Positions 8,991 through 17,561 of a DNA stretch of 36,872 bases are shown piece after piece. The translations under genes and the position numbers were made by a program. Source of the stretch: DYRB01 sp963802205 (lineage in GTDB: Bacteria; Pseudomonadota; Gammaproteobacteria; Chromatiales; Chromatiaceae). The stretch spans positions 1-36,872 of the forward strand of contig CAWDHW010000035.1 in the NCBI GenBank assembly GCA_963802205.1. The letters run 5' to 3'. Numbering within the stretch: position 1 is the stretch's first letter; the number at the start of each line of letters is the position of its first letter. Below the pieces are notes generated by a model. The model did not search any database, was not told the origin of the DNA, and saw only the letters and a list, made by a program, of their open reading frames with translations.

Positions 8991-9701
8991 TCACAGCCCC
9001 AGCCACTCCCGTCCCAGGACCCGCAGATCCGGGCCGAGGCGATAGATCAGCGGAACGCCGGAGGGGATCTCCACCAACTCCATGGCCTCGGCGCCGATCC
9101 CGTCCAGGTGCATCACCAGCGCGCGCAGGGTATTGCCGTGACTGACCACCAACAGCCGCCGCCCGGCGGCGATGCGTGGGGACAGGACCTCATGCCAGTA
9201 CGGCAGGGTGCGAACCTGGCAGTCCCGCAGGCTCTCGGTGGCAGGTAGCAGGACTGGATCGAGGCCGGCATAGAGGAGGTCATGGCAGGGGTGACGTGGG
9301 TCGTCCGGGGCCAGGGCGGGCGGGGGGTCCAGGTAGCCGCGCCACCAGCGCCGGGATTGCGCGTCACCCCAGTGGGCCTGGATCTCCGGCCTGGTCATCC
9401 CTTGCAGGGCCCCATAGTGGCGCTCGTTGAGGCGCCAGGTGGCGTGAACTGGGGTAGTGGGGGCCGCCATGGCCGCGAGCATGGCATCCGCCGTCTGACG
9501 GGTGCGCTTCAGGAATGATACATGGACCTCGTCGATGCCGAACCCGGCGGCCCCGAGTGTGCGCCCGGCGCCCGCCGCCTCGTCCAGGCCGACCAGGCTC
9601 AGCGGGATGTCGGTCCAGCCGGTGAGGCGGTGGGTGAGGTTCCAGTCGCTGTGGCCGTGGCGGATCAGGACCACCACGCGGTCGCGACCCCCAGGCGTCA
9701 T
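8991..9701 (-). CDS. gpmA: 2,3-bisphosphoglycerate-dependent phosphoglycerate mutase
   Basis: 236 residues. It interconverts 3- and 2-phosphoglycerate in glycolysis and gluconeogenesis through a phosphohistidine. LIRHGHSDWN carries the catalytic His. TGWTDIPLSLVG, LKRTRQTADAM, WRLNERHYGALQGM (acid/base Glu), WWRGYLDPPPALAPDD and SHGNTLRALVMHLDGI follow in the order of bacterial dPGM. The C-terminal tail is short. Position 4 of the RHGE signature is His (RHGH), an unusual change. The start ATG at 9701 overlaps the stop of the upstream phosphatase gene by four bases (ATGA), so the two are translationally coupled. Confidence 0.88.
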   Translation of the reverse strand: MTPGGRDRVVVLIRHGHSDWNLTHRLTGWTDIPLSLVGLDEAAGAGRTLGAAGFGIDEVHVSFLKRTRQTADAMLAAMAAPTTPVHATWRLNERHYGALQGMTRPEIQAHWGDAQSRRWWRGYLDPPPALAPDDPRHPCHDLLYAGLDPVLLPATESLRDCQVRTLPYWHEVLSPRIAAGRRLLVVSHGNTLRALVMHLDGIGAEAMELVEIPSGVPLIYRLGPDLRVLGREWLGL

Positions 9702-10330
9702 TCCGGTGTCTCGACCAGGACATGCGCCAGGTGATGGCGGTCGCCCCACTTCTCCAGGTGCCAGCCGGCGGCGTCGAAGTGGAACCAATTCAGGGCGGCG
9801 TTGGGGATGACGAAGTCCCGCGGGGTCTCCAGGGGCCGGCCCGTGGCACGCCGGTAGAGGATGTCGAGGACGCCGCCGTGGGAGACGGCGCAGAGCGTCT
9901 CGCCCTGATGATGGTGGACCATCCAGTCGATGCCCTCCGCCACCCGGGCGGCGAAGGCGAGCATGGGCTCCCCGGTCTCGAAGTCGTAGTGGGGGTCGCG
10001 GGCCAGATAGTGGGCATAGGCCTTGGGGTATAGGGCCGCACCCTCCGCCGCGGTGATCCCCTGAAAGATCCCGTAGTGGCGCTCGCGCAGTTGGGGCAGA
10101 AGACGCACCGGGAGCGCCTCACGCTCGGCCAGGGCCTGGGCCGTCTCCATGGCCCGCCCCAGGTCGCTGCTGTAGATGGCGCTAAAGTGGTGGTGCCCGG
10201 CGTTGTACGCCATGGCCAGGGCCTGGGCACGACCCGTGGCGTTGAGCGGGATGTCCGTATGTCCCTGGATGCGCTTCTCGATGTTCCAGTCCGTCTCGCC
10301 GTGGCGGACGATGCAGATGCGGGTCAACAT
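9698..10330 (-). CDS. Histidine phosphatase family protein
   Basis: 210 residues from ATG 10330. The phosphoglycerate-mutase-like core is clear: CIVRHGETDWN with the catalytic His at 10, IQGHTDIPLNATGRAQA, YSSDLGRAMETAQALAE, LRERHYGIFQG and AVSHGGVLDILYRRATGRPL. Unlike gpmA it lacks the dPGM insertion with the WRRG block, so it is a phosphatase-type member such as a GpmB/CobC relative. Substrates in this group include alpha-ribazole phosphate, sugar phosphates and nucleotides, and I cannot choose among them. It is the first gene of a two-gene operon with gpmA and diverges from pyruvate carboxylase. Confidence 0.8.
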   Translation of the reverse strand: MLTRICIVRHGETDWNIEKRIQGHTDIPLNATGRAQALAMAYNAGHHHFSAIYSSDLGRAMETAQALAEREALPVRLLPQLRERHYGIFQGITAAEGAALYPKAYAHYLARDPHYDFETGEPMLAFAARVAEGIDWMVHHHQGETLCAVSHGGVLDILYRRATGRPLETPRDFVIPNAALNWFHFDAAGWHLEKWGDRHHLAHVLVETPE

Positions 10331-10445
10331 TGGGTTATCGCGTTCCGCTTGGTGGTCATGGGTCGGTGGCCGGCCTGCGCTAAACCGGCGCCGGGTGGCC
10401 GATGCGCATCCTATTCCCTGGCGTTGGTCCAACCAATGCCCCGGC

Positions 10446-10473
10446 TTGAATTCCGGATCTGCACTGATATAGT
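10446..10473 (+). promoter_or_regulatory. Sigma-70-like promoter for pyc
   Basis: TTGAAT at 10446-10451 and TATAGT at 10468-10473 are separated by 16 bases, close to the TTGACA/TATAAT consensus. Transcription would start near 10,480, leaving an untranslated leader of about 45 bases. A small inverted repeat, TTGGT-cca-ACCAA at 10424-10436, sits ten bases upstream of the -35 box and could be a regulator site. Confidence 0.5.
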
Positions 10474-10524
10474 TGGTCCGCCCATGCTGCGCCGCAGCAA
10501 CCATCGGGGGAGTCAATAGAGAGT

Positions 10525-13500
10525 ATGTCGCTCAAGCCGTTCAAGAAGCTGCTGGTCGCCAACCGCAGCGAGATTGCCATCCGCGTGTTCCGCGCCTCCG
10601 CCGAACTCGGCATCCGCACCGTGGCGATCTTCGCCGAGGAAGATCGCCTCTCCATGCACCGCTTCAAGGCGGACGAGGCCTACCAGCTCGACAAGTCCAA
10701 GGGCCCGGTGGGGGCCTACCTGGATATCCACGGCATCATCGAGATCGCGGTGGAGCACGGTGTGGACGCCATACACCCCGGCTACGGCTTCCTGTCCGAA
10801 AACCCGGAGTTCGCGCGGGCCTGCGCCGCCCACGGTATCGCCTTCGTCGGCCCGCGCCCCGAGCTGCTGGCGATGATGGGGGACAAGACCGCTGCCCGCG
10901 AGCTGGCCCACAAGGCTGGGGTACCGACTCTACCGGGAACCGAGGAGCCAGTGGAGGATCGCGACGCCGCCCTGGCCCTGGCCCCGCAGATCGGCTTCCC
11001 GCTCATCATCAAGGCCGCTCACGGCGGCGGCGGGCGCGGGATGCGGGTGGTGCGCGATGCCGAAAGCCTGCCCAAGTTGCTGGAAGAGGCCAGCACCGAG
11101 GCACGCAACGCCTTTGGCAACGGGGCCGTGTTCCTGGAGCGCTTCATCGAGCACGCCAAGCATATCGAGGTCCAGATCCTCGGCGACCACCACGGCAACG
11201 TGGTGCACCTGCACGAGCGCGACTGCTCGGTGCAGCGTCGTCATCAGAAGGTCATCGAGATAGCGCCGTCCATCGACCTGCTGGAGGCGACGCGCGCCGC
11301 CCTGTGCGACTCTGCCGTCCGCCTGGCCAAAGAGATCGGCTACGACAACGCCGGCACCGTGGAATTTCTGGTGGATGCCGACAGCGGAGAGTGGTTCTTC
11401 ATCGAGATGAACCCGCGCATCCAGGTGGAGCACACGGTCACCGAGGAGATCACCAATATCGATCTGGTGCGCTCCCAGATCCTGGTCGCCGCCGACAAGG
11501 CGCTGCACGGGCCCGAGATCCGCATCCCGCCCCAGGCCGAGATCCCGCGGGTCGGCTACGCGGTGCAGTGCCGCATCACCACCGAGGACCCGGAGAACAA
11601 CTTCGCACCGGACATAGGGCGCATCCTGACCTATCGTTCACCCGCCGGCTGCGGCATCCGTCTGGACGCGGCCATCGCCACCAACGGTGCACTGGTCTCG
11701 CCCTACTACGACTCCCTCCTGGTCAAGCTCACGGTGCGTTCGCTCGATTGGGAGAACGCCCTGGAGCGCATGGAGCGTGCCCTGCACGAGTTCCGCATCC
11801 GCGGGGTCAAGACCAATATCCCGTTCCTCGATAACGTGATCAAGGACCCGTCTTTCCGCGCAGGCAAGGCGACCACGCGCCTCATCGACACCACCCCGGC
11901 CCTGTTCGAGCTGAAGGTCAGGCGCGACCGTGCCACCAAACTCCTGAGCTACTTGGGCGAGACCATCGTCAACGGCAACCCCCATGCCAAGGGCTACCGT
12001 CCGCCCTGCGTCCTGCCGGAGGCCAGAACGCCGCGCTACGACCATATCCAGGCCCCGCCCCCCGGGACCCGTCAGATCCTGCAAGCGCGCGGCCCCAAGG
12101 GCCTGGCGGACTGGGCCCTGGCCCAGGAGCGCCTCCTGGTCACCGACACCACCCTGCGCGACGCCCACCAGTCCCTGCTCGCTACCCGGGTGCGTACCCA
12201 CGACATGCTGCGCATCGCAGGAAGCATCGCCCACCTGGCACCCGGGCTCTTCTCGCTGGAGATGTGGGGTGGGGCGACCTTCGACACCTCCATGCGCTTC
12301 TTGAACGAGGACCCCTGGGCACGCCTGACCCAGTTGCGCGAGCGCATCCCGAACATCTGCTTCCAGATGCTGCTGCGCGGGGCCAATGCGGTCGGGTACT
12401 CCAATTACCCGGACAACGTGGTCAAGCGCTTCGTCGAGCACTCCGTCGAGTCCGGGATGGACATCTTCCGCATCTTCGACAGCCTGAACTATGTCCCCAA
12501 CCTGATCCCGGCCATGGAGGCGGTCCTCAACGACGGGCGCGCCGTGTGCGAGGCGGCCATCTGTTACACGGGCAACATCCTCGACCCGAAACGCCATAAG
12601 TACGACCTGGCCTATTACCTGGACATGGCCAAGGAGCTGGAGCGCGCCGGGGCCCACTTCCTGGCCATCAAGGACATGGCCGGGCTGCTGCGCCCCTATG
12701 CCGCCGACGTGCTGTTCCGGGCCCTCAAGGCGGAGATCGGCATCCCCATCCACTACCACACCCACGACACCTCGGGGCTCAACGCCGCCTCTGTCCTGCG
12801 TGCCGCCGACGCGGGCGTGGATGTGGCGGACGGGGCCATCGCCGGGATGTCCGGGTCCACTTCCCAGCCCAACCTCAACGCCATGCTCGCCGCCCTGGAG
12901 CATACGCCGCGGGAGACCGGGATCGACCGTGCCCCCCTGGACGCCATGTCCCACTACTGGGAGCGGGTCCGCACCTACTACAAGCCCTTCGACACCAGCG
13001 CCCCCCACGGCACCGCGGAGGTCTATCTCCACGAGCTGCCCGGCGGCCAGTTCACCAACCTCAAGGAGCAGGCGGCGGCCATGGGCCTGGGCGAGCGCTG
13101 GGCCGAGGTGGCCCAGACCTATGCCGATGTGAACCAGCTCTTCGGCGACATCGTCAAGGTGACCCCCAGCTCCAAGGTCGTCGGCGACATGGCCATCTTC
13201 CTGGTGACCCGCGGCATCCGCGCCCAGGATGTCCTGAACCTGGCCCCGGGTGCCGTGCCCTTCCCGGAGTCCGTGGTGGACATGCTCGCCGGCGGTCTGG
13301 GCCAGCCCAAGGGCGGCTGGCCCCAGGAGTTGCAGCGCATCGTGCTCAACGGGCGCCCGGCGCTGAACGACAGGCCGGGGCTGCACGCCCCCGGGGTGGA
13401 CTTCGAGGCCCTGCGCGCCAAGCTCGCCGAGAAGATCGGTCGCGCGCCCAGTGAGGACGATCTGCTCTCCTATCTGATGTATCCGCAGGTCTTCCTGGAG

Positions 13501-13980
13501 TTCGATAAGAACAGGGGCACCTACGACGACCTCTCAGTCCTGCCGAGCCCTGCCTACTTCTACGGGCTCCAGTGCGAGGAGGAGATCTCGGTGGAGATCG
13601 AGCCGGGCAAGGTCCTCTTCATCAAGCTGGTGCACGTCGGTGAGCCGGACCGCCACGGCAAGCGCACCGTCACCTTCGAGCTGAACGGCGTCCCACGCAA
13701 CATGGTGGTCCTGGACCGCAGCGTGGTGGTGGAAGACAAGAGCCGGCCCAAGGCCAATCCCGACGATCCGCGGGAGGTCGGCGCGCCGATACCCGGCAAG
13801 ATCTCCCAGGTCGCGGTGACCGTCGGGCATCTGGTGAAGAAGGGCGACCCCCTGTTCACCCTGGAGGCGATGAAGATGTATACCTCGGTCATAGCCCCCA
13901 TGGCCGGTCTGGTGCATCGGATCGATGTCGCCGAGGGGGATGTGGTGGACGTGAAAGACCTGTTGCTTTCGTTGAGGTGA
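10525..13980 (+). CDS. pyc: Pyruvate carboxylase, single-chain
   Basis: 1,151 residues, the usual length of the one-chain enzyme. It makes oxaloacetate from pyruvate, bicarbonate and ATP, refilling the TCA cycle. Biotin carboxylase domain, about 1-460: KKLLVANRSEIAIRVFRA, IHPGYGFLSENPEFA, KAAHGGGGRGMRVV (ATP-grasp) and EMNPRIQVEHTVTEEIT. Carboxyltransferase domain, about 535-815: LLVTDTTLRDAHQSLLATRV, EMWGGATFDTSMRFL, AIKDMAGLLRP and HYHTHDTSG. The C-terminal biotinyl domain has TLEAMKMYTSV with the biotin-accepting Lys at 1117. The gene stands alone and diverges from the gpmA operon. The neighbouring TRAP carboxylate importer fits growth on organic acids. Confidence 0.95.
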   Translation: MSLKPFKKLLVANRSEIAIRVFRASAELGIRTVAIFAEEDRLSMHRFKADEAYQLDKSKGPVGAYLDIHGIIEIAVEHGVDAIHPGYGFLSENPEFARACAAHGIAFVGPRPELLAMMGDKTAARELAHKAGVPTLPGTEEPVEDRDAALALAPQIGFPLIIKAAHGGGGRGMRVVRDAESLPKLLEEASTEARNAFGNGAVFLERFIEHAKHIEVQILGDHHGNVVHLHERDCSVQRRHQKVIEIAPSIDLLEATRAALCDSAVRLAKEIGYDNAGTVEFLVDADSGEWFFIEMNPRIQVEHTVTEEITNIDLVRSQILVAADKALHGPEIRIPPQAEIPRVGYAVQCRITTEDPENNFAPDIGRILTYRSPAGCGIRLDAAIATNGALVSPYYDSLLVKLTVRSLDWENALERMERALHEFRIRGVKTNIPFLDNVIKDPSFRAGKATTRLIDTTPALFELKVRRDRATKLLSYLGETIVNGNPHAKGYRPPCVLPEARTPRYDHIQAPPPGTRQILQARGPKGLADWALAQERLLVTDTTLRDAHQSLLATRVRTHDMLRIAGSIAHLAPGLFSLEMWGGATFDTSMRFLNEDPWARLTQLRERIPNICFQMLLRGANAVGYSNYPDNVVKRFVEHSVESGMDIFRIFDSLNYVPNLIPAMEAVLNDGRAVCEAAICYTGNILDPKRHKYDLAYYLDMAKELERAGAHFLAIKDMAGLLRPYAADVLFRALKAEIGIPIHYHTHDTSGLNAASVLRAADAGVDVADGAIAGMSGSTSQPNLNAMLAALEHTPRETGIDRAPLDAMSHYWERVRTYYKPFDTSAPHGTAEVYLHELPGGQFTNLKEQAAAMGLGERWAEVAQTYADVNQLFGDIVKVTPSSKVVGDMAIFLVTRGIRAQDVLNLAPGAVPFPESVVDMLAGGLGQPKGGWPQELQRIVLNGRPALNDRPGLHAPGVDFEALRAKLAEKIGRAPSEDDLLSYLMYPQVFLEFDKNRGTYDDLSVLPSPAYFYGLQCEEEISVEIEPGKVLFIKLVHVGEPDRHGKRTVTFELNGVPRNMVVLDRSVVVEDKSRPKANPDDPREVGAPIPGKISQVAVTVGHLVKKGDPLFTLEAMKMYTSVIAPMAGLVHRIDVAEGDVVDVKDLLLSLR

Positions 13981-14050
13981 GGCCCGGCCGGCCCCTGTGT
14001 GTTGTTTTGGGTCATCACCGATACCTGCTGACTCTGTATGCCTTGTTCAG

Positions 14051-14072
14051 TGTGGGCAATAGTCCGCCCACA
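14051..14072 (+). terminator. Hairpin after pyc
   Basis: TGTGGGC at 14051-14057 pairs perfectly with GCCCACA at 14066-14072 around an 8-base loop, 70 bases after the pyc stop. No T-run follows. It lies between the convergent pyc and dctM genes. Confidence 0.4.
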
Positions 14073-14099
14073 AGGGGCGATGGATGAGAATCGGCGCCT

Positions 14100-14122
14100 G
14101 GGGGCTGGGGGGCTGAGCCCCC
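14100..14122 (-). terminator. GC hairpin after dctM
   Basis: GGGGGCT at 14100-14106 pairs with AGCCCCC at 14116-14122, with further GCCT/AGGC pairing outside. It starts within ten bases of the dctM stop. The T-run of a classical intrinsic terminator is missing, so it may protect the mRNA end instead. Confidence 0.45.
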
Positions 14123-14128
14123 AAGGCG

Positions 14129-15412
14129 TCACAACATCCCCATGGTCCTCGGCAGCCAGAGGGTCAGGGCCGGCCAGTAGGTGATCAGCATCAGGAAGGC
14201 CAGCATGGTCAGCAGCCATGGGAAGCAGGCCACGGTGGTCTCCGTCATTCCCAGGCGCGAGATGCCGCTGGCGACATAGAGGTTGAGCCCCACCGGCGGG
14301 GTGATCATGCCGATCTCCATATTGACCGTGACCATGATGCCGAAGTGGATCGGGTCTATGCCGAGGGCCATGGCCACCGGGAACAGGATGGGCGCGGTGA
14401 TCAGGATGATGGACGACGGCTCCATGATGTTGCCGGCGAGCAGCAGCAGGATGTTGACCGCGGCCAGGAAGCCGATGGGCCCAAGCCCGGTGTCCACCAT
14501 CCACTGTGCCAGGGCCTGGGGGATGTTCTCGTTGGTCAGCAGGAAGGAGAACAGCACGGCGTTGGTGATGATGTACAGCAGCATCGCCGACATATTGGCC
14601 GAGTCCAGCAGAACCTTTGGCACTTTGCTCAACGGCATGTCCTTGTAGACGAACACCGCCACCAGGAAGGCGTAGACGGCGCTCACCGCCGCTGCCTCGG
14701 TGGGGGTGAAGGCCCCGGAATAGATCCCCCCCATTACCAGAAAGATCAGCAGCAGCCCCCAGACGGACCGGCGGAAGGCCTTGAGCCTTGCGGCCCAGCT
14801 CGCACGGACCAGGCGCGGGTAGTTGTTGCGCCGGGCGATCCACCATGTCGTGACCCCCAGCATGAAGGCCAGCACGATGCCGGGGACCACCCCGCCCATG
14901 AACAGCGCACCCACCGAGCTGTTGGTGGAGACGGCGTACATGACCATGACGATGGAGGGCGGGATCAGTATCCCCAGGCCCCCGGCGGAGGCGATGACCC
15001 CGGTCCCGAAGCGCACCGGGAAGCCCTGTTTGACCATGGCCGGGAGCAGGATGGAGCCGATGGCCACCACGGTGGCGGGGGATGACCCCGATACAGCGGC
15101 GAACAGGGCGCATGCCAGGACCGCGGCCAACCCGAGCCCGCCGTGGTAGTGCCCGACCATGCTGGAGGCGAAGGCGATCATGCGCCTGGCCACGCCGCCA
15201 TGGGTGAGGAAGTTGCCCGCCAGGATGAAGAAGGGGATCGCCATGATCTCGAACTTCTCGATGCCGGTGAACAGCTTCAGCGCCACCGACTCGATGGGCA
15301 CCGAGGTCATGGTGAAGAGGAAGGTGAGCACGGTGAGGCCGAGCGCAATGGACACCGGCATCCCGGTGAGCATCAGCCCCAGCAGGAGGCCGAAGATAAT
15401 GAGTGCGGTCAT
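14129..15412 (-). CDS. dctM: TRAP transporter large permease subunit
   Basis: 427 residues with about 12 hydrophobic segments, the DctM/TRAP-T family length. Recognisable blocks are the opening LLGLMLTGMPVSIALGLTVL, IPFFILAGNFLTHGGVARRM, ALFAAVSGSSPATVVAIGSI and GLGILIPPSIVMVMYAV. The C-terminal part has ITPPVGLNLYVASGI. DctM is the sodium-coupled channel of the tripartite importer in the inner membrane. It is the last gene of the dctP-dctQ-dctM set. Its ATG overlaps the dctQ stop by four bases, which indicates translational coupling. Confidence 0.93.
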   Translation of the reverse strand: MTALIIFGLLLGLMLTGMPVSIALGLTVLTFLFTMTSVPIESVALKLFTGIEKFEIMAIPFFILAGNFLTHGGVARRMIAFASSMVGHYHGGLGLAAVLACALFAAVSGSSPATVVAIGSILLPAMVKQGFPVRFGTGVIASAGGLGILIPPSIVMVMYAVSTNSSVGALFMGGVVPGIVLAFMLGVTTWWIARRNNYPRLVRASWAARLKAFRRSVWGLLLIFLVMGGIYSGAFTPTEAAAVSAVYAFLVAVFVYKDMPLSKVPKVLLDSANMSAMLLYIITNAVLFSFLLTNENIPQALAQWMVDTGLGPIGFLAAVNILLLLAGNIMEPSSIILITAPILFPVAMALGIDPIHFGIMVTVNMEIGMITPPVGLNLYVASGISRLGMTETTVACFPWLLTMLAFLMLITYWPALTLWLPRTMGML

Positions 15413-16137
15413 GGCCGTCCCTCCCCGGGCTTGGTGTCATCGGGCCGATCCGGATTGGCCCCAGCCTGGCCGGGCGCGTGCTCGTCGATGCCGCCGTGGA
15501 TGTGTTCCCGCTCTTCGGTCACCTCGATTGCCTCGCCGAGCAGGACGGGTTCAGGCCGCCCGCTGGCCTGGGCCAGCTCGATCTCATCCTCCAGGCCCTC
15601 GACCCGGGCGTGGTCATGGGCGGGCAACTCCCCGGTCCGGTAGAAGGACCAGGCGACCTGCAGGAAGCGGAAGCACATCAGGAAAGATCCCAGGGGGATC
15701 GCCAGGTAGACGATCCACGCGGGTATTTCGAGGTCCGGCGAGGTGGCCGAGGTGTGGGCCATGTGCCAGACGAAGTTGGCCCCGAAGCTCCCCACCAGGG
15801 CCGTAAACAGTGCCCCGGCCAAGAGCCCGAAGAGGACGAATTTGCGCCGCGGCCCCTCGTTGAGGTTGATGATGAGGACATCCACGCCGACATGGATACC
15901 TGTGCGCACCCCATAAGCGGCGCCGAATTTGGCCATCCACACGAACATGTAGATGCACAGCTCCTGGGCCCAACTCAAGTTGATGGCGAAGAGCCAGTCG
16001 TACATGGCATCCCAGCCCCAATCGGCGGCGAAGTCCATGCTGTAGCGGTGCAGGACCGCGGTAAAGATGACGAGGGTGGCGGCTCCGATGAGGAATGTGA
16101 TCAGCCACTCCTCGAGGTGGTCCAGGATGCGCAACAT
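15409..16137 (-). CDS. dctQ: TRAP transporter small permease subunit with long charged tail
   Basis: 242 residues. Four membrane helices are visible: around LITFLIGAATLVIFTAVLHR, ELCIYMFVWMAKFGAAYGV, VLFGLLAGALFTALVGSFGA and IPAWIVYLAIPLGSFLMCFR. This is the DctQ pattern, with SWAQELCIYMFVW and a GVRTGIHVGVDV loop. DctQ bridges the periplasmic binding protein and DctM. From about residue 175 there is a hydrophilic tail of some 65 residues rich in Glu, Asp, His and Pro that the typical subunit does not need. It is probably cytoplasmic. A hairpin separates the gene from dctP. Confidence 0.9.
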   Translation of the reverse strand: MLRILDHLEEWLITFLIGAATLVIFTAVLHRYSMDFAADWGWDAMYDWLFAINLSWAQELCIYMFVWMAKFGAAYGVRTGIHVGVDVLIINLNEGPRRKFVLFGLLAGALFTALVGSFGANFVWHMAHTSATSPDLEIPAWIVYLAIPLGSFLMCFRFLQVAWSFYRTGELPAHDHARVEGLEDEIELAQASGRPEPVLLGEAIEVTEEREHIHGGIDEHAPGQAGANPDRPDDTKPGEGRP

Positions 16138-16153
16138 GATGTCCTCCGGCGGG

Positions 16154-16174
16154 CCGGGGAGTGCAAGTCCCCGG
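16154..16174 (-). promoter_or_regulatory. Intercistronic hairpin between dctP and dctQ
   Basis: CCGGGGA at 16154-16160 and TCCCCGG at 16168-16174 form a perfect 7-base stem with a 7-base loop in the 124-base dctP-dctQ gap. Hairpins at this place often leave more mRNA for the binding protein than for the permeases, by partial termination or 3' end protection. That role is inferred. Confidence 0.45.
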
Positions 16175-16261
16175 TCTCTGATGCGGGCGGCTTTGGATGA
16201 GTGGCGGGGCCTGCGGATTGGATGGACAGGCGACCGCCCCTGGGGGCTCCGGACTTGAGAC

Positions 16262-17266
16262 TCAGAGCTTACCGGTGTCGCTGCCGGTCTCCTTGTAGAT
16301 GGACTGGATCAGTTCCTTGCCCAGGCGGTCCTCCATCTGGCGGTGAACCTGCACCAGCTTCTTCTTCCACTCCGCCTTTTGCTCGGGGGTAAGGTCGATC
16401 AGCTCGCTCTTACCACTCGCCTTGACCTTGGCCAGGGCGTCCTCGTTCTCTTGCCTGGCGATCTCGTTGGCATACACGGTCGCCTCGGCCATGGCCGACT
16501 CCAGTGCTGTGCGTATGTCCGCCGGCAGGCCCTCCCAGAAGGCCTTATTGACGATGACCGCGTAGCCCAGGTAGCCGTGGTCGGACAGGGTCACGAACTT
16601 CTGGACCTCATGCATCTTCTGCGTATAGAGGTTGGACGGCGGGTTCTCGGTGCCGTCCACCACGCCGGTTTGCAGGGCCTGGTAGACCTCGGAGAAGGCC
16701 ATGACCTGCGGGCTGGCACCCAGGGCGCGCATCTGCGCTTCGAGGACCTTGGAGGACTGGATGCGCATCTTCTGACCGCGGAAGTCCTTGACCTCCTTGA
16801 GCGGCTTGTTGGCGCTCATGACCTTAAAGCCGTTGTCCCAGTACGCCAGTCCAAGGACTTGCTTGTCGGCGAGCTTGTCCAACAACGACTTGCCCACAGG
16901 GCCCTGGGTGACCTTGTGCAACTGGGTGTAGTCGTCGAAGAGATAGGGTAGATCGAAGACCTCGAACTCTTTGACCCCCAGGGGCCCGAACTTGGCCAGC
17001 GACGGAGCCAGCATTTGCACCGATCCCAGTTGCAGGGCCTCCATCTCTTCTTTGTCCTTGTAGAGGATGCTGTTGGGATAGACGGTGACTTCGACCCGGC
17101 CGTTGGTCTTCTCCTTGGCGAGTTGTGCGAAGTGCTCGGCGGCCTTGCCCTTTGGGGTGTCGGCGGCCACTACATGGCTGAATTTGATGGCAATGGGGTC
17201 AGCCGCGAGTGCGACAGTGGCGCAGAGCAGGCACAGGAGTCCGGTGAGGTAAGAGCCAATTTTCAT
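16262..17266 (-). CDS. dctP: TRAP transporter periplasmic substrate-binding protein, C4-dicarboxylate type
   Basis: 334 residues with a signal peptide (GSYLTGLLCLLCATVALAA, cleavage near residue 22). The mature protein follows DctP: IAIKFSHVVAADTPKGKAAE, GRVEVTVYPNSILYKDKEEM, KDFRGQKMRIQSSKVLEAQM with the Arg that pairs with the substrate carboxylate, FSEVYQALQTGVVDGTENPP and KFVTLSDHGYLGYAVIVNKA. Family members bind succinate, malate, fumarate or other carboxylates. The dicarboxylate call rests on overall likeness and is not certain. ATG 17266 has GGAGA nine bases upstream. Gene order P-Q-M is standard. Confidence 0.9.
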   Translation of the reverse strand: MKIGSYLTGLLCLLCATVALAADPIAIKFSHVVAADTPKGKAAEHFAQLAKEKTNGRVEVTVYPNSILYKDKEEMEALQLGSVQMLAPSLAKFGPLGVKEFEVFDLPYLFDDYTQLHKVTQGPVGKSLLDKLADKQVLGLAYWDNGFKVMSANKPLKEVKDFRGQKMRIQSSKVLEAQMRALGASPQVMAFSEVYQALQTGVVDGTENPPSNLYTQKMHEVQKFVTLSDHGYLGYAVIVNKAFWEGLPADIRTALESAMAEATVYANEIARQENEDALAKVKASGKSELIDLTPEQKAEWKKKLVQVHRQMEDRLGKELIQSIYKETGSDTGKL

Positions 17267-17491
17267 CGCAGGGAATCTCCACAGTGTGAGGATCTAATCG
17301 TTATTCACGCATCGTGCCCTGGGTGCCCGGCCGCGAGACCGCTTGGGACCATCGGCACCTGCGGTCGAAGAAGTGTGCGCCAGGATGGCCCTTTTGACTA
17401 GGTGGGATACCGCGAGGGACAACGCCCGCCACGGCATGGTGTCTTCAGGCCGCCCACGCGGGCCTTCCTTGGGGCTGGACCGTCCGGTGTA

Positions 17492-17520
17492 GATAACACG
17501 ATTTTTTATTTAGTGATACC
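17492..17520 (+). promoter_or_regulatory. AT-rich imperfect dyad, candidate metal-regulator operator
   Basis: GATAACAC at 17492-17499 and GTGATACC at 17513-17520 are inverted half-sites matching at 6 of 8 positions around a 13-base AT-rich spacer. This is the only AT-rich patch in the intergenic region and it sits 42 bases before the first gene of the nickel/cobalt uptake operon. Metal-sensing repressors such as NikR bind widely spaced dyads of this general form, but the half-site is not the classical GTATGA. The rest of the gap back to dctP shows nothing else I can name. Confidence 0.35.
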
Positions 17521-17561
17521 ATGGCCGCCGCTTTATTCCAGGACCTAGGTGACCCATGGCG

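Noticed and set aside
10424..10436. TTGGT-cca-ACCAA near pyc as the same operator as the sulfur globule palindrome
   Set aside because: Half-site and spacing differ (13 versus 16 bases); the short match is likely chance.
11638..13386. Long minus-strand frame of 582 codons inside pyc
   Set aside because: It is a shadow of the high-GC pyc gene; its low-complexity Gly/His/Val/Leu composition matches no family.
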